Positions 32,211 through 44,434 are shown, numbered from the stretch's first letter. The stretch: DNA of 64,000 nt from Candidatus Altimarinota bacterium (GCA_025210615.1 JAOARJ010000004.1:34589-98588), one strand, 5' to 3'. Numbers and translations: made by a program. Notes: a model not told the origin generated them from the letters alone.

Positions 32211-32543
32211 AATAAATTATTTAAATTTTTTATTAATTTTTCAGATTTTTTATATTACACTTATATTACTTGATTAGTTATTTTTGTCAAAAATATATTA
32301 TTTATATTTAATTAAAAATTATTATAAATTGTGATATAAAATAGTCAATATAAAATAAAAATTTTATTATATACTATTTTAAATTATGTTTATATATTAA
32401 TATTGACTTTTTTATTTTTTATTAGCCAATTAATATAATATATTAAAAATATTGATTATTTTTTTGCATTTTTTTAAAAAATATAGTAGAATTATTTCAG
32501 TAAATAAATTTAACAAAAATAAATACAAAATAACTTATATTTT
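32211..32543. other. Divergent intergenic region between pilin and coiled-coil genes
   Basis: 333 bp, almost pure A/T. It holds the minus promoter at 32263-32290 and a plausible plus promoter (TTGCAT at 32465 region, TAGAAT about 17 bp on). No ORF or clear RNA structure seen. Confidence 0.6.
32263..32290 (-). promoter_or_regulatory. Promoter of the 233-residue pilin
   Basis: Minus strand TTGACA (32285-32290) and TAATAT (32263-32268), spacer 16 bp. Confidence 0.65.
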
Positions 32544-34196
32544 ATGAGCAACAAAAAAATCAACCTAAACGCCCTACAACAAAACACTGATTCAAATATT
32601 TCTTCTGAAATGCAAGAGGAGGAATTTGATTTAAATGCGTATGCTGATAGCTTAGATAAAGAAAAATCTCTTTCTTGAGAGGAAGAAGTTGTAGTTCCTG
32701 AAGCTCCTAGTGTAAAAGTAAAAGCTGAAGATACTCCTGTTCTAAAACAACCTAAAGAAGAAAAAAAATCTGCAAAATTTTCTCTAAAAGATTTTAATAT
32801 AAATGTAAAATGTTGTTCTAATAAAAAAGATGAAGCAAAAGAATCTCAATTACCTGAAATAAAAAATATCCTAGCTCAAAATAAAAAAACTCCAAAAGCT
32901 CCAGAGCCAAAGATTCAAGCAACAATTATTAAGGAAGCTCAAGGACTAAAGAAAAATGTTATCCAAGAGAAAAAAGCTCCTGTTATCAAATTAACGCAGA
33001 CAGAAGTTCCTAAGTCAATTCCTAAGGCAAAAATTACTAACGCTCCTGAAATAAAAGAAAAAATCACAGTTTCAACTTTCACTCCTCCAAAAGTAGAAGA
33101 AAAACCTTTAGAGCCAATGGATGAACTAGAAAATATAGCTTTAGAACAAGCTAAACTAAGTGCTAAAGAAGAATGACAAAAAGAAACTGTTGCTATAAAA
33201 GACTGAAATACAGCTTGAACAATTATTACAGAATCATTTGACGAATTATTCGTAAATTACTCTTGTGAAGATGAACAAGACATGAAAGAAGTAATAAAAC
33301 AAGATAAGCAAAATAAAGATAAAGTATCAGAAAACAAAAAATCTATTGAAGAAAATCTAGAACAAGAAAAAGCTGAAATAGAATCAGAAATAGAAAATAT
33401 AAAAACAAAGCAAGAAATAAAAGCTGAAAAGAAAAAACAAAAAGAAGAAGAAAAAGCAAGATTAAAAGCCGAAAAAGAAGCTAAAAAAGAAGAGATAAGA
33501 AAACTAAAAGAAGAAAAACTAAAAGCGAAAGCTCAGGAGAAAGAAAAACTATTAGCTCAAAAACAAGAAAAATCTGAAGCTAAAAAATTAGCTAAACAAG
33601 AATTAAAAGCTAAAAAGACTGAAGAAAAAGCTAATAAAAAAGCTACAAAAACTATTTCTACAAAACTAGAAACTACAGCAACTAAAACTAAAGAAAAAGC
33701 AAGAAATATAAGAATGCCTAGATTATCTTTATTAAATATCTTTAAATCCAAAAAATCTGATAAAACAAAAAATAAAAAACCAAGTAAAAAAATTAACTTT
33801 GAAATAAGTGAAGCTAAAGAAAAATTTTCTAGCAAATATAAAAAGACTATCTTAACCGCTTCCCTATTCTGAATTATCTTAACTATCTCTGGAATCGGTG
33901 TAATGCTTATGTGAACATTTAATGATTCAATCAAAAGCAATGCTTTAGAAATAGATAATCTAAAACAAGTTGAAGCTCAAGTTAATAATATTTTAGAAGA
34001 AAGTCTGAATATTACTACTTTAGAAAACAATATTGAAGAAAGTATTATAAATATAGATACAGAAGAAAATATTAATAATCCTGAATTAATAGAAGAAGTT
34101 GAGACTATAAAAACAACTGAAATTATCACCCCAGAATTAAAACAAAAGAAACTACATAATTACTTGATAAACAAGTATAAAAATAGAAAAAAATAA
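32544..34196 (+). CDS. Long Lys/Glu-rich coiled-coil protein with one C-terminal membrane helix
   Basis: 550 residues. An N-terminal low-complexity region rich in Lys, Pro and Glu (~1-240) leads into a very regular charged helix/coiled coil (~245-430; repeated KAEKEAKKEE-type heptads). A basic stretch, one membrane span (~residues 432-455, ILTASLFGIILTISGIGVMLMGTF) and a ~95-residue acidic tail follow. No enzyme motif. It sits directly before pilB, so it may be an assembly-platform or cell-envelope linker of the pilus, in the role of PilN/PilO-like parts, though there is no recognisable similarity to them. Confidence 0.7.
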
Positions 34197-34222
34197 AAAG
34201 GTTAATTAAAACCTTTTTTTTA
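34196..34222 (+). terminator. Terminator of the coiled-coil gene
   Basis: Stem AAAAGGTT/AACCTTTT overlapping the stop, followed by T run. Confidence 0.75.
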
Positions 34223-34251
34223 CCGTAGTCAACGAAAAATTTTTTTATTAT

Positions 34252-34279
34252 TTGCAATAATATGATAATATTATATAAA
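34252..34279 (+). promoter_or_regulatory. Promoter of pilB-phosphatase-pilC
   Basis: TTGCAA (34252-34257) and TATAAA (34274-34279), spacer 16 bp, about 27 bp before the pilB ATG. Confidence 0.6.
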
Positions 34280-34305
34280 TAAAATAACTATAAATTATAT
34301 ACATT

Positions 34306-35517
34306 ATGAATTTACAAGAAATAAAAATAAACTCTAATATGTGAGATGTTATTGATTATGTCAATGACATGTTTGATGAAGCCATTTCTCATAACATTTC
34401 TGATATCCATATCGAGCCTACTAGCGAATATATTTTAATCAGATTTCGTCAAGATTGAGAATTTATTTTGAAAGATAAATTAGATGCTGTTAATACTTCT
34501 TCTCTTATTACTAGACTAAAAGTATTAGCTCAATTAAAAATTGATGAAAATAAAAAACCTCAAGACTGAAAAATATCTTACCAGTCAGAAAGATTAAAAC
34601 AAAAAATTGATATTCGTCTTTCTACTCTACCTACAAACTATTGAGAAAAAGTTGCTCTGCGCGTTTTAAAACAAGACGCTAGTTTAACTGATTTAGAAAA
34701 ATTATGATTTCTAGATACTAACCTAGCAAAAATTAAATGAGTTTTAGAAAGTAAATATTGAATTATCTTAATGGCGGGGCCTACTGGTTCTGGTAAATCT
34801 ACAACATTATTCTGATTACTAAAACACTTTGACCCATTAAAATATAACATTTCTACTCTTGAAGATCCTATTGAATATGATATAGATTTTGTAAATCAAT
34901 CTCAAATTAAACCAGAAATCTGATATACTTTTGCTTCAGGACTTAGAAGTCTAGTTAGACAAGACCCTGATATTATAATGGTGTGAGAAATAAGAGATTT
35001 GGAAACATCAAAACTTAGTATTGAAGCTGCCCTAACTGGTCACTTGGTATTATCAACAATCCATACGAATTCAGCATCAGCAACAATCCAAAGACTTACA
35101 AATATGGATATAGAACCATTCTTGATAGCATCAGCTTTGAAAATGGTGATATCACAAAGATTAGTGAAAAAAATCTGCCCACATTGTAAAGCTATTCATA
35201 ATGTAGATGAAAATATAAAAAATAAAATCAAAGAAGAATTAGCTGATATTATTGATCCTGATGAAGTTGACCAAATTGATTTTTATAAATGAACTTGATG
35301 TGAAGAATGTAATTGAACTTGATATAAATGAAGAATGTGAGTGCACGAAGTATTAGTATTAGATGAAGCTTTAGAAAAAAGTATCTTATCAAAAGCTCCA
35401 GCGCAAGAAATAGAAAAAATCGCTAGAGGAGAATGAATGACAACAATTGTACAAGATGCTATTTTAAAAGCTGCGATGTGAGAAACAACTGTAGAAGAAG
35501 CATTAAAATTAGGATAA
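34306..35517 (+). CDS. pilB: Type IV pilus extension ATPase PilB (GspE family)
   Basis: 403 residues, shorter than usual because the N-terminal MshEN-type domain is absent. GspE core: Walker [10 protein letters not shown] (158-166), Asp box ([13 protein letters not shown]), Walker B region ([14 protein letters not shown]), His box ([14 protein letters not shown]) and a tetracysteine zinc site CPHC...CEEC (~291 and ~332). It powers pilus extension from the cytoplasmic face. First gene of an operon with a SpoIIE-type phosphatase and pilC. Confidence 0.95.
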
Positions 35518-35563
35518 AAATTATTAATATAATAATAAAAATTAGAAAGTTTTTTAAGAAAAT

Positions 35564-37453
35564 ATGTTTAAATTAGGTAATTTATTTAAAAAAAATAAAA
35601 AGAAAATAGAAATTTCTTGAGCGAAGATAAAAGCCTTTAACGCCGTATTAGTAGCGTTGAAGAATTTTATCGATTTGAAAGAATGGCAAAAAGCTCAGTT
35701 ATGAATTACCGAAATAAAAAGAAAAGAAAAAAGAGCATTTGATAAAAGAGTTTACTGACTAAGTTGAAGAAAAAAAGATTCAGAAATAAAAAAATATAAC
35801 AAAAAATTAGCAAAACTTAACGATTTACAAAAAAAGTTAGAAAAAGAGAAAGAAAAATATGAAAAAATGCTGTTAACAAAAAAGCATAAAATTATAGAAC
35901 AAAAAATCAAAAATGAAGTAAACGAGATGATAATCAAAAAAGAATATGTAAATGCTGCTCACTTACTTAATGAATATTTAAAAAAATATTCTACTCCAAA
36001 AGTAATTAGATACTATAACAAAGAAAAAGCTAGACTTAATAAACTTATTGAAAAAGAGAACGCAAAAAGAAAAAAGAATATCCAAAATGATACAATGAAG
36101 CAAGCTCAAGAATTAGCTTGAAATATATTCTTAAGTGATAAAGAAAAGAAAAATATAGATAAAAAACTTCCCCTTTGGAAAAGAGTGAAGAAAAAAATGC
36201 AATTTTATAACAATTTAAAGGAAAAAATAAATAGAAGACAATTATTAGATGAAGTTTGATTATTAATAGAGGCCGAAAATCAAGATGAAGTAACGATTAA
36301 AGAAAAATTATCAAATATGCATAAATGACTTGCTAAAGAAATAAAATGAGTTGAAATGACTGGTTATGATTTCTATTGAAAAATAATGTGAGCTGATAAA
36401 ATTTCTTGAGATACTTTCTGAATTGATGAACAAAAAAAATCTTATAAATTCTATTTATGAGATGCGACAGGTCACTGAATTAGAGCCTGATTTATGGTAT
36501 CTATTTTGACTCAAAAATTTAATGAAATTGCTAGTAAATTCTCTCTTAAAGAAGCAGCTTTCAAGATAAATAATTCTTTGAAACAAGATTTAAAAAGTTG
36601 AAACTTTATTACAAGTGTATTATTCGAAATAAATAAAAAAGATAATACAAAAATAGACTTCGTTTGAATGTGACATGAGCCAATGTTCGTTTATAGAGAT
36701 AAGAAAAATGAACTTGAAAAAGTTATCCCTTGATGAATTGCAGCTTGAATCGCCGTTCTGAAAGATATAAGTAAAATAGAAACCAAAGAAATAGTCTTAA
36801 ATAATAATGATACTTTATTAGTATATTCTGACTGAATCGTAGAAGCCAAAAACGCTGAAGGAGAACAATATTGATTTGAAAGATTACAAAAAAGTTTCTT
36901 TACTCATATTAAAACTTTCAAAGATTTAAAAGCTGTTTATAAGAATATTATCCAAGATGCTGTAAACTTTGTATGATGAAGTAGTTTCTGAGATGATGCG
37001 ACTATAATCCTACTTAGAAGAAATAATGATAAAGATATCTTGCATAATTATAACGAGATAAAAACTATTGCTGAAGAGATGTGAGTTACGGAATCTGAAG
37101 CTAAAAAATTAAAATGAAACTCCATAGAAAAAGCAAAAGAAAAACTAGAATTATTAAAACAAGATAAAGAAACAAAAAGAGTTATAGAAGCTCTTAAAAC
37201 ATTATATATGACTTGAGAAATTCTAAAACTAAAACAAGAAGCGATAAGATATATAAAAGAATGATTTATTCATAAAAAAATAAATTTTTACCTAAAGAAA
37301 GCCTTAGATAACGAATATAAATATAAATTAGCTCAAAAAGAAGAAAAAATGCAAAATAAATATAATCTACTAAAATGACTATATGAAAAATGAGATTATG
37401 AAACAGTAGCCACAGAATCGGCCAATATAATATCTAAAGATTGAAATATTTAA
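35564..37453 (+). CDS. SpoIIE/RsbU-type PP2C phosphatase within the pilus operon
   Basis: 629 residues. The first ~250 are basic, Lys/Glu-rich helices (coiled coil). A PP2C-like phosphatase domain follows at ~266-485: GYDFYGKIMGADKISGDTFG, YLGDATGHGIRAGFMVS (metal-binding Asp/Gly), VGMGHEPMFVYRD, LLVYSDGIVEAKN and GGSSFGDDATIILL. The C-terminal ~140 residues are helical (TPR-like: AIRYIKEGFIHKKINFYLKKALDNEYKYKLAQ). In other bacteria this family dephosphorylates anti-anti-sigma or similar STAS proteins. Its place between pilB and pilC suggests it controls pilus motor activity by protein phosphorylation (inference). No partner kinase or STAS protein is seen nearby. Confidence 0.85.
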
Positions 37454-37468
37454 TTTAATTACTGCCAA

Positions 37469-38686
37469 ATGTTTAAGAAAAAATTTTATGACAAACATTG
37501 AAATTTTTCTAACACTAAGTTCATAGCTTTATTACAAAAGTCAAAAAAAGCTATTGAAAACAAGAATAAGAAAAAAAATAATGTGAGTCTAAACGCAGAC
37601 ATAAACCTGTTCAACATGGTGTCAAAAAAGGAAGTTTGGCAGTTTATTAACAAGTTCTCAATTTTTATAAATTCTTGAATTGATATTAAATGAACACTAA
37701 ATATTTTAACTAAACAAATAAAAAATCCTTATCTTAAAAAAATCTCAAACGAGATGAAAACAAATATAGATTACTGAATATCTATAAGTGAAACAATGAG
37801 ACAATATCCAAAAGTTTTTGATAATCTTACTGTATCATTAATTGCTGTTTGAGAAACTACTGGTACACTTTGAAAAATCTTAGCTGAGCTTGATAGAAAA
37901 ATGATTGCTAGTTTAGAACTTAGGTGAAAAGTAAAATGAGCAATGGTCTACCCTATTATACTACTGAGTTTAACAGCTTTAATGGTAACTTTCTTAATGG
38001 TATTTGTAGTACCAAAAATCACAGAGGCCTTTACTAAAACAAATTCTGAATTACCAGCTCTAACACAATTCATAGTAGCAACATCTAATTTTATTGTAGA
38101 AAAATGGCTATTAATCGTCTTAATATTTATTTGAACAATATTTTTGTACAAGATGTCAAGAAAAACATATGCCTGAAATTTATTCTGGTGATATGTTGCT
38201 CTTAGAGTTCCTGTATTCTGACATATTACAAAACAATCAAATATTATTTATTTCATAGACTCTTTTACTTTATTATTAGACTCTTGAGTATTATTATTAG
38301 ATTCACTTAAAATAGCCAGTCTAGTAGTAACAAACGTCCACTATAAAAAAGAAATAATGAGAATAAAAAACGAAATAGAAAGTGGACTTACGATGTCAAA
38401 ATCATTATGATTAAACACAGAATACGATACAAATGTCTATTTAAATAAATATTTTTGAGAAGAATTTGCATATGTAGTAAATACCTGAGAAGAGACTTGA
38501 ACACTCTCAGCTTCTCTTAAAAAAATCTGATTGAACTATAATATGGAACTAAAAAGGTACATTTGAAACCTTGCTAGTATGCTAGAACCATTTATCATTG
38601 TTATCGTATGAGCGATAGTCTGAACCATAGTTATTGGTATTATGTTGCCATTCTTTGAACTTTGAAAAGTCGCACAAAAGATGTAA
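37469..38686 (+). CDS. pilC: Type IV pilus inner-membrane platform protein PilC (GspF family)
   Basis: 405 residues, typical. Two GspF domains: FINKFSIFINSGIDIKGTLNIL... with VAVGETTGTLGKILAELDRKM, and FIDSFTLLLDSGVLLLDSLKIA... with VVNTGEETGTLSASLKKIG. Membrane helices near residues 155-180, 210-232 and 372-398 (EPFIIVIVGAIVGTIVIGIMLPFF). It is the membrane platform on which PilB and PilT act. It starts 15 bp after the phosphatase stop. Confidence 0.94.
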
Positions 38687-38695
38687 AATCGCCAT

Positions 38696-38732
38696 AAAAT
38701 CACAAAAAGTCAAAACTTTGTGATTTTTTTTC
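38696..38732 (+). terminator. Terminator of the pilB operon
   Basis: Perfect 11-bp stem AAAATCACAAA/TTTGTGATTTT followed by T run. Confidence 0.85.
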
Positions 38733-38761
38733 TTGATTTTTCTACAAAAGAAGTATATAAT
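38733..38761 (+). promoter_or_regulatory. Promoter of the major pilin gene
   Basis: TTGATT (38733-38738) and TATAAT (38756-38761), spacer 17 bp. The ~65-nt leader forms a hairpin (TTCTTA...TAAGAA, ~38769-38802) that could stabilise the mRNA. Confidence 0.7.
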
Positions 38762-38830
38762 GTCGCCAGTTCTTAGACAAAGACTCTCTTTGGTGTTAAG
38801 AATTTAATTTATTATTTATAACTATGCGTT

Positions 38831-39643
38831 ATGAAACTACAAAAAAATAACAGTGGGTTTACACTAATCGAATTGATCGTTGTAATTACTATCCTAGCTA
38901 TTCTAGGTACTATCGCCTTTATTTCTCTACAAGGATACTCTGCGGGAGCGAGAAATTCTAAGAGATTAAGTGATATTGGTAATATTACTACACAAATGAA
39001 TATTAAAAGAACTGACGGTGTCGAACTATTAAATTTTGTAAACAGAGTTGATACAAATGGTGATACAGTAGCAACTGGTACAGCTTGAGCTTATGAAATT
39101 CCGACAAGTATTTCTTTAGCTTGAAAAACAATTCTTGCAGCAGATTACGGAAAAGAATATGCAGCTTGAGTACCTAATTACCTTTTATTAGGAATTAAAA
39201 AAGAAGAATTCTCTGATCCAGATGGTCCAGAATATAGAATGGCTGTTACTACTACTTGAGAATGAAGATATCAATTTGCTACTATAAAAGAAGTTGATTG
39301 AATAAAAAATGCCTATTTAGCTGGTGATTATGTGCCAAGAAAAGCTGCAACAACAATACAAGCAACTTCAAGTACTGCAGCAAAGGAAATGTCAATTAAA
39401 ACAAATATTGGTTACCTAAAAGTTTGAGATACTGTTGATGATGCCGTAACAGTTGATTCTATTTCAGATTCTTTAACATCTTTAACATTTAGTGCTGCTC
39501 CAACTTTAAGTGATACAGATAAAATTACTTTAGATGCTGATGAAGCAAAAGGTTTAATTAAATCAGTTGCTGATGTTCCAGTTGAACACTTAAAAACTAC
39601 AGATGATGGTACTGCAAGTGGTGATTCTGTTCTTCCTTACTAA
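38831..39643 (+). CDS. pilA: Major type IV pilin
   Basis: 270 residues. Canonical prepilin signal MKLQKNNSG / FTLIELIVVITILAILGTIAFISLQGYSAGARNSKRLSDIGNI with Gly before the cut and Glu5. The head is Ala/Thr/Ser-rich (AATTIQATSSTAAKEMSIKT; DTVDDAVTVDSISDSLTSLTF), as expected of an exposed, abundant protein. It has its own strong promoter, structured leader and terminator, consistent with high expression, so it is the best candidate for the main fibre subunit. An upstream ATG at 38824 is out of frame. Confidence 0.9.
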
Positions 39644-39660
39644 ATAAAAATATAAAAACT

Positions 39661-39686
39661 AACTTCCCTTCTGGGGAGTTTTTTTA
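39661..39686 (+). terminator. Terminator of the major pilin
   Basis: Stem AACTTCCC/GGGGAGTT with a 4-nt loop and T run. Confidence 0.8.
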
Positions 39687-39760
39687 TTACATAAAATTAC
39701 ACTTAATAAAAAAATATTATAAATAAATTATAATATATAGTTATAATATTAATTAAACAA

Positions 39761-39792
39761 ATTAAAAAGCCTTAGTTATTTAAGGCTTCTTT
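39761..39792 (-). terminator. Terminator of pilT
   Basis: Stem AAGCCTTA/TAAGGCTT flanking the pilT stop, with a T-rich tail on the minus strand. Confidence 0.75.
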
Positions 39793-40857
39793 TACTACTT
39801 TTGGATTATTTGCATATTTAAGTCATTCTTCCTCTGTAATCAATCATCTTTGAATCAAATCTACAACATCCTTTTCTATAAGTTGCATTGATTCTCTTGC
39901 TCACATTTGAATCACTGAGGGAATCTGATGTAAATCATTTTCTCTTATAAGATTTGATACGGCACTATTATTTATCATTATTTCTTTGGCTAATTTAAGA
40001 CCTGTTCAATCCATAGTCCTAAGTAATCTTTGTGAAAATACTGCTACTAATGAATCAGCTAACTGCAGTCTTATTTGATTTTGTTGTCCAGATTCAAAAG
40101 TATCAATAATACGAGAAACTGTTTGATAAGCACTACGCGTATGCAGTGTTGATAAAACCAAATGCCCTGTTTCAGCAAGAGTCAAGGCCATTTCTATTTC
40201 CTCAGTCGTTCTCATTTCTCAGAATAAAATCACATTAGGCGTTTGTCTCATCGCTCACATAAGAGCTGTTTTATAATCCAGTACATCTTTTCAAATTTCT
40301 TTTTGTTCTACAACAGATTTTTTATGATGATGAACATATTCCACAGGGTCTTCAATCGTAATTATATGTTTATTATATTCAGCATTCACATAATCAACCA
40401 TTGACGCTAGTGTAGTAGATTTTCAAGAACCAGTTGGTCCTGTTACAAGAATAAGTCATTGCCCTACTTTTGTAACATCTTTATAAATTTCAGGAAGTCA
40501 CAGAGTATCAATAGAAGGGACATCAGCTGATAATAATCTAAGTACTACCATATAACTTCACATTTGAAACGAAATATTACATCTGAATCTTCTAGCAGAA
40601 AAAGTAAATGCAAAATCAAGATTTCTCTTTTTTAATAAATCATCTCTTTGTTTATGAGAAATAATAGATTCAGCAAATCTCATCGTATCAAGAGCATTCA
40701 TTTTTTTTATTCCTTCATCAATTTTTACAATATCTCAAGAAATTTTTATACAAGGATAAGTTCAGTTCGTGATAAACATATCAGTTCATTCATTATCTAT
40801 CATCACTTGCAATAACTGCTCCGAAAAAGGATAATCCTCTAATATTTTTCCTTTCAT
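39772..40857 (-). CDS. pilT: Type IV pilus retraction ATPase PilT
   Basis: 361 residues, the usual PilT length. PAS-like N-terminal domain, Walker [18 protein letters not shown] (the GSGKS glycine is TGA), [18 protein letters not shown] (Asp box), [23 protein letters not shown] (Walker B) and [16 protein letters not shown] (His box). The usual AIRNLIRE retraction motif appears as [10 protein letters not shown]. It powers pilus retraction, needed for twitching, DNA uptake or pulling toward a host. It follows an LPxTG-like surface protein gene by 32 bp on the same strand. Confidence 0.94.
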
Positions 40858-40889
40858 AAATTTTTTATTTAATTTTTATTTTTTTATTA

Positions 40890-41714
40890 TTAAGAATTTT
40901 TTAAAGTATTTCTTCTATAAAAAACTGCTCAAGATAACATTAATGACAATATAATAATAATATTTTCTTTCGTACCTGTTGGTGGAAGTTCTTTTTTAGC
41001 TGTGGCCATAGTTTCTACAGTTTCTTCAGGTGCTGCTTTTAATTCTGGTTTTGGAGCAAAATCAGGAGCAACAAAATCAATAGTACTATTTTCTAAATCT
41101 ATTTCTTTATCATCTTTAGAAACTAATTTAATAACAGTTAAAGTATAATCTTTATCTGCTTTCATTTTTTTATCTAATGAAATTTTCACAGTTCTAGAAG
41201 AACTTTTTTCTAAATTATTTACTCATAATTCTCTAATAAGTTTCATTTCTACATCATTATCAGCTGCTGCCTCAAAATTTACTATCAAAGTTCTAGCATT
41301 TTCAATTTCCATAGAAATAATTCCTGATAATTCATCTCCTTCTATAATAGTATTATCTTGTTCATAAAAGTTTTCAGGAAAACTAAAAGCAATATTCCCA
41401 TCAGCTCATGCAATAGAAAGAAGACTATAATACTCATTTGAAACTAAATCATCATTTAATTTAATTTCTACTTTTGTAGAATCTTCATAATCAGGAGTTG
41501 CTGACTGAATCATATTTGTATCTTCAACAACTTGCATATCAGTATCAATAGCTAATTGCTCAGCTAAATCATCGTTTACTCATACTTCTAAAGTAGTTTC
41601 ATCAATAACATCAATATTAGCGACTTTAAAACTCATATCACTAAACGCATAAGCAGGAACTAACGCTGCTAATAACAATCCCACTGCAATTTTCGTTTGT
41701 TTTTTGTTTTTCAT
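40890..41714 (-). CDS. Secreted protein with LPxTG-like C-terminal sorting signal
   Basis: 274 residues. Signal peptide (KIAVGLLLAALVPAYAFS), a beta-rich Asp/Glu/Lys body with two similar segments (VANIDVIDETTLEVGVNDDLAEQ; MEIENARTLIVNFEAAADNDVEM), a Pro/Glu/Ala linker (PDFAPKPELKAAPEETVE) and a C-terminal LPPTGTKEN followed by a membrane helix (IIIILSLMLSGAVFY) and RRN. This is the layout of a sortase substrate, which suggests covalent wall anchoring; no sortase is present in the window. It is upstream of pilT in one transcript. Confidence 0.75.
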
Positions 41715-41760
41715 AAATTTCTTAATAATAAATAATTAATATACAAGATAATTGTACCAT

Positions 41761-41792
41761 AAATAAAAAATAGAGTCAAAATTTTAACTCTA
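41761..41792 (-). terminator. Terminator of the DUF58 cluster
   Basis: Palindrome TAGAGT...ACTCTA (41771-41792) whose end overlaps the DUF58 stop, with T-rich tail on the minus strand. Confidence 0.65.
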
Positions 41793-42644
41793 CTTTTTTC
41801 CATTTTCCCTTGCAAAAAACTTAAATAATGTTTTAAATATATCTTGCTTGTTATCAAGAAGTAAATATCACATATTATTTTTCTTTAAGTTTTTATAAAA
41901 TTTATTAATTTTTTCCTTTCTATAAGCGATATAATTTTTTCTTTTGTTATCAGAAAACAAATTTACAAAAATATTATTCTTATTATTTGTCAGGTTTAAA
42001 TAATTTTTTATATGCAAATTATTTTCAAAATAATCAAAAATATTAATATAAATTATTTTATTTTTAATATTTAGAAATTTAAGCCTTTTAAAGGTATCTC
42101 AAGAAATAATTTTATCTGTCAAAATTATTATTAAGTTATTTTTAGTATTAGTTTTTACTAAATAATCTAGTTGTTCTTCTAAAGTATTTTTTCAAGTTGC
42201 CTGCTTCCCTATTAAATTCTGAATTTTTATTAAGTTAGATATATTATTTGATTTTTTTATATTAATTATTTTATTTTTTTTATTTATTATCGCTGATATT
42301 TTAAGTCAAAAATTCAAACTCGCCCTAGATAAAATTTCAAAAGTTTCTTTTAAAATATCTAATTTTGTTTTATTTTCACTTTTAAAGTTCATTGAATAAG
42401 AAGCATCAAGAACGAACAAAACTCACAAATCTTTATCCTCTTCCATTTCTTTTACTTGAAGATTATTTTGCTTAGCAGTAGCTACCCAATCAATTTTTCT
42501 ACTATCATCTCACATTTCATAATTCCTTAAATTTTTCAAATCAAATCAAGCTCATTTAAATTCACTTTTATGAACTCAAAAATACAAAGAACTCAAGCGT
42601 CTTTTTAATTTAACTCAGATAATATTTATCTTTTTTTTATTCAT
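41790..42644 (-). CDS. DUF58 (von Willebrand A-like) protein
   Basis: 284 residues. Family hallmark RNYEMGDDSRKIDWVATAK (~residues 40-58) and a vWA-like fold start VLFVLDASYSMNF (MIDAS-like DxSxS). DUF58 proteins are almost always encoded beside MoxR ATPases, as here, and are thought to act in assembly or activation of envelope or metal-containing complexes. It is the last gene of the MoxR-ABC-DUF58 cluster. Confidence 0.85.
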
Positions 42645-42674
42645 AATTTATTTAAAAATAATTTTATTTTTTTA

Positions 42675-44411
42675 TTATATTTTATTTTTCATCTCTTCAA
42701 AAGTTCATTTATCAACTATTTTTCAATTCTCAAACTTATAAATATAATCAAATTTTTCAAGTAAATTCAATTTATGCACACTTGATATTATAATTTTATC
42801 TGAAAATTTTTCAAATATTCTATCATAAATTTTATTTTCATTATAAGAATCTACACTACTCGTTGGCTCATCTAAAAGAATAATTTCACTATTTTTCGCA
42901 AAATAAACTCATCTAGCAAAAGCAAGTCTTTGTTTTTCTCAACCTGATAAATTCACTCATTTTTCATTTATTTTAGATTCAAGTCATTTTTCAAGTCTAT
43001 TTACAACTCTATCAAAAGCAGCAATTTTAAGAGAATTTTCCACATCTTTTTTATAATTATTTGTCCTAATTCAAAAAGTTATATTATGCTCAAGCGAGCT
43101 TTCAAAAATTTCTGGTTCTTGTGGAATAAGCGTTGTTAAAGCAAAAATATTATCAAAATCTGCTTGTTTACTATCTAAAAATAATTTTCAAGAATTATAG
43201 CCACATATTCATCTTAAAATTTTCATCGTAGTAGTTTTACCACTTCAACTTTCTCATATAAAAGCTATTTTCTGTCATTTTTTAAAATCCAAATTTATAT
43301 TTTCAACTCATCAAGTATTATCTGGATATTTATAATTTAAATTTTTTATTTCTAAAGTATTAAAACTTCTATCTATATTATTTTCATTATTTTTTATAAT
43401 ATTATTTTTTCATCAAATAAATTCTTTGTAATCCTCTTTTATACCATCAGAAAGCTCTAAATTTGCTTTGTGAATAACAAAAGTTCAGTAGAGATTATTA
43501 AATTTAGAAAAACCTTTTTGAACTTGATCAAGATATCCTATCAACATCGTAAAACTTCAAATAAGCACTGCTCAGGTAGATTGCAAAGAAAAATACACAA
43601 AACCTAGAAGAATCAAATATTTTATATAAGAAGGAAAAATATTCATTCATAATCCCCGTTTTAACTCACGTCACCAAAAAAGTTTTTTCATTTTTTCTTG
43701 TTTCTCTTCAATTTTATTTTTAATATTTTTTTGCGTAACTTTCTCTAATCTAAGAGTAACAGTTGTAAAAATATTACTTATATAATCAAATAAAAGCGAA
43801 TTAATTTGATAATAGTTTTTTGCATCCCATTTATAATATTTCACCAAAATTTTATCAAACAAAACAGAAATAACAAGAGTTATTATTCAACTTAATAGAA
43901 CTGCTAATCAAAGTTTTCAAAAAATAGCAATAACAAAAATCATAGAAAAAGTAAATTCCACCATAATTTCAATAAGAAGAAAATTCCTTCCTCAAAAGTC
44001 ATTTAAACTTTCAGCTCCCTTTCTAATTTGCTCAATAATTTTTCAAGAATGATGATTTTCATTCCGCTCCAAAGGCATCTTCATAACCATTTCATAAAAT
44101 CAGGTAGTGTAATTTTTAAAAGCCTCAAGAGCTGCAACACTATCCCAAATTCTTCATACAAAATGATGCAAAACAATAAATATTCCCCTTAAAATTCAAA
44201 GAATAATAATATAATGCAAAAAATTATTAAATACATTTTCTCATCATTTTTGTAGCTCATTTACAGCTAATCATAACACAAACGGCTCAAAAAGACGAGC
44301 CGAATTAGCTACAATAAAAGTAACATAAGCTATTATAAAATGTAGTTTTTTTTCTCATAAATAAGTCCATATTTGCCTTAGCAAATATAAATAAACGCTA
44401 ATCGGATTCAT
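42675..44411 (-). CDS. ABC exporter with fused membrane and ATPase domains
   Basis: 578 residues. N-terminal type I exporter membrane domain with about six helices (residues ~20-320: LHFIIAYVTFIVANSARLFEPFVL; IMVEFTFSMIFVIAIF). The ATPase follows: Walker A GESGSGKTTT (~388-397), Q-loop LIPQEPEIFESSL, signature VNLSGGEKQRLAFARG, Walker B EIILLDEPTSSVDS and the H-loop (SVHKLNLL). A homodimer would export lipids, peptides or drugs; substrate unknown. It lies between MoxR and DUF58. Confidence 0.9.
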
Positions 44412-44434
44412 TGTTTTATTTTTTTATTATAAAT

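Noticed and set aside
32211..32543. AT-rich intergenic region as a replication origin
   Set aside because: No DnaA-box cluster and no dnaA, dnaN or similar neighbour; AT-richness is general here.
33557..33940. 127-codon minus-strand frame
   Set aside because: A shadow of the Lys/Glu-rich coiled-coil gene on the plus strand; low-complexity codons give long antisense frames.
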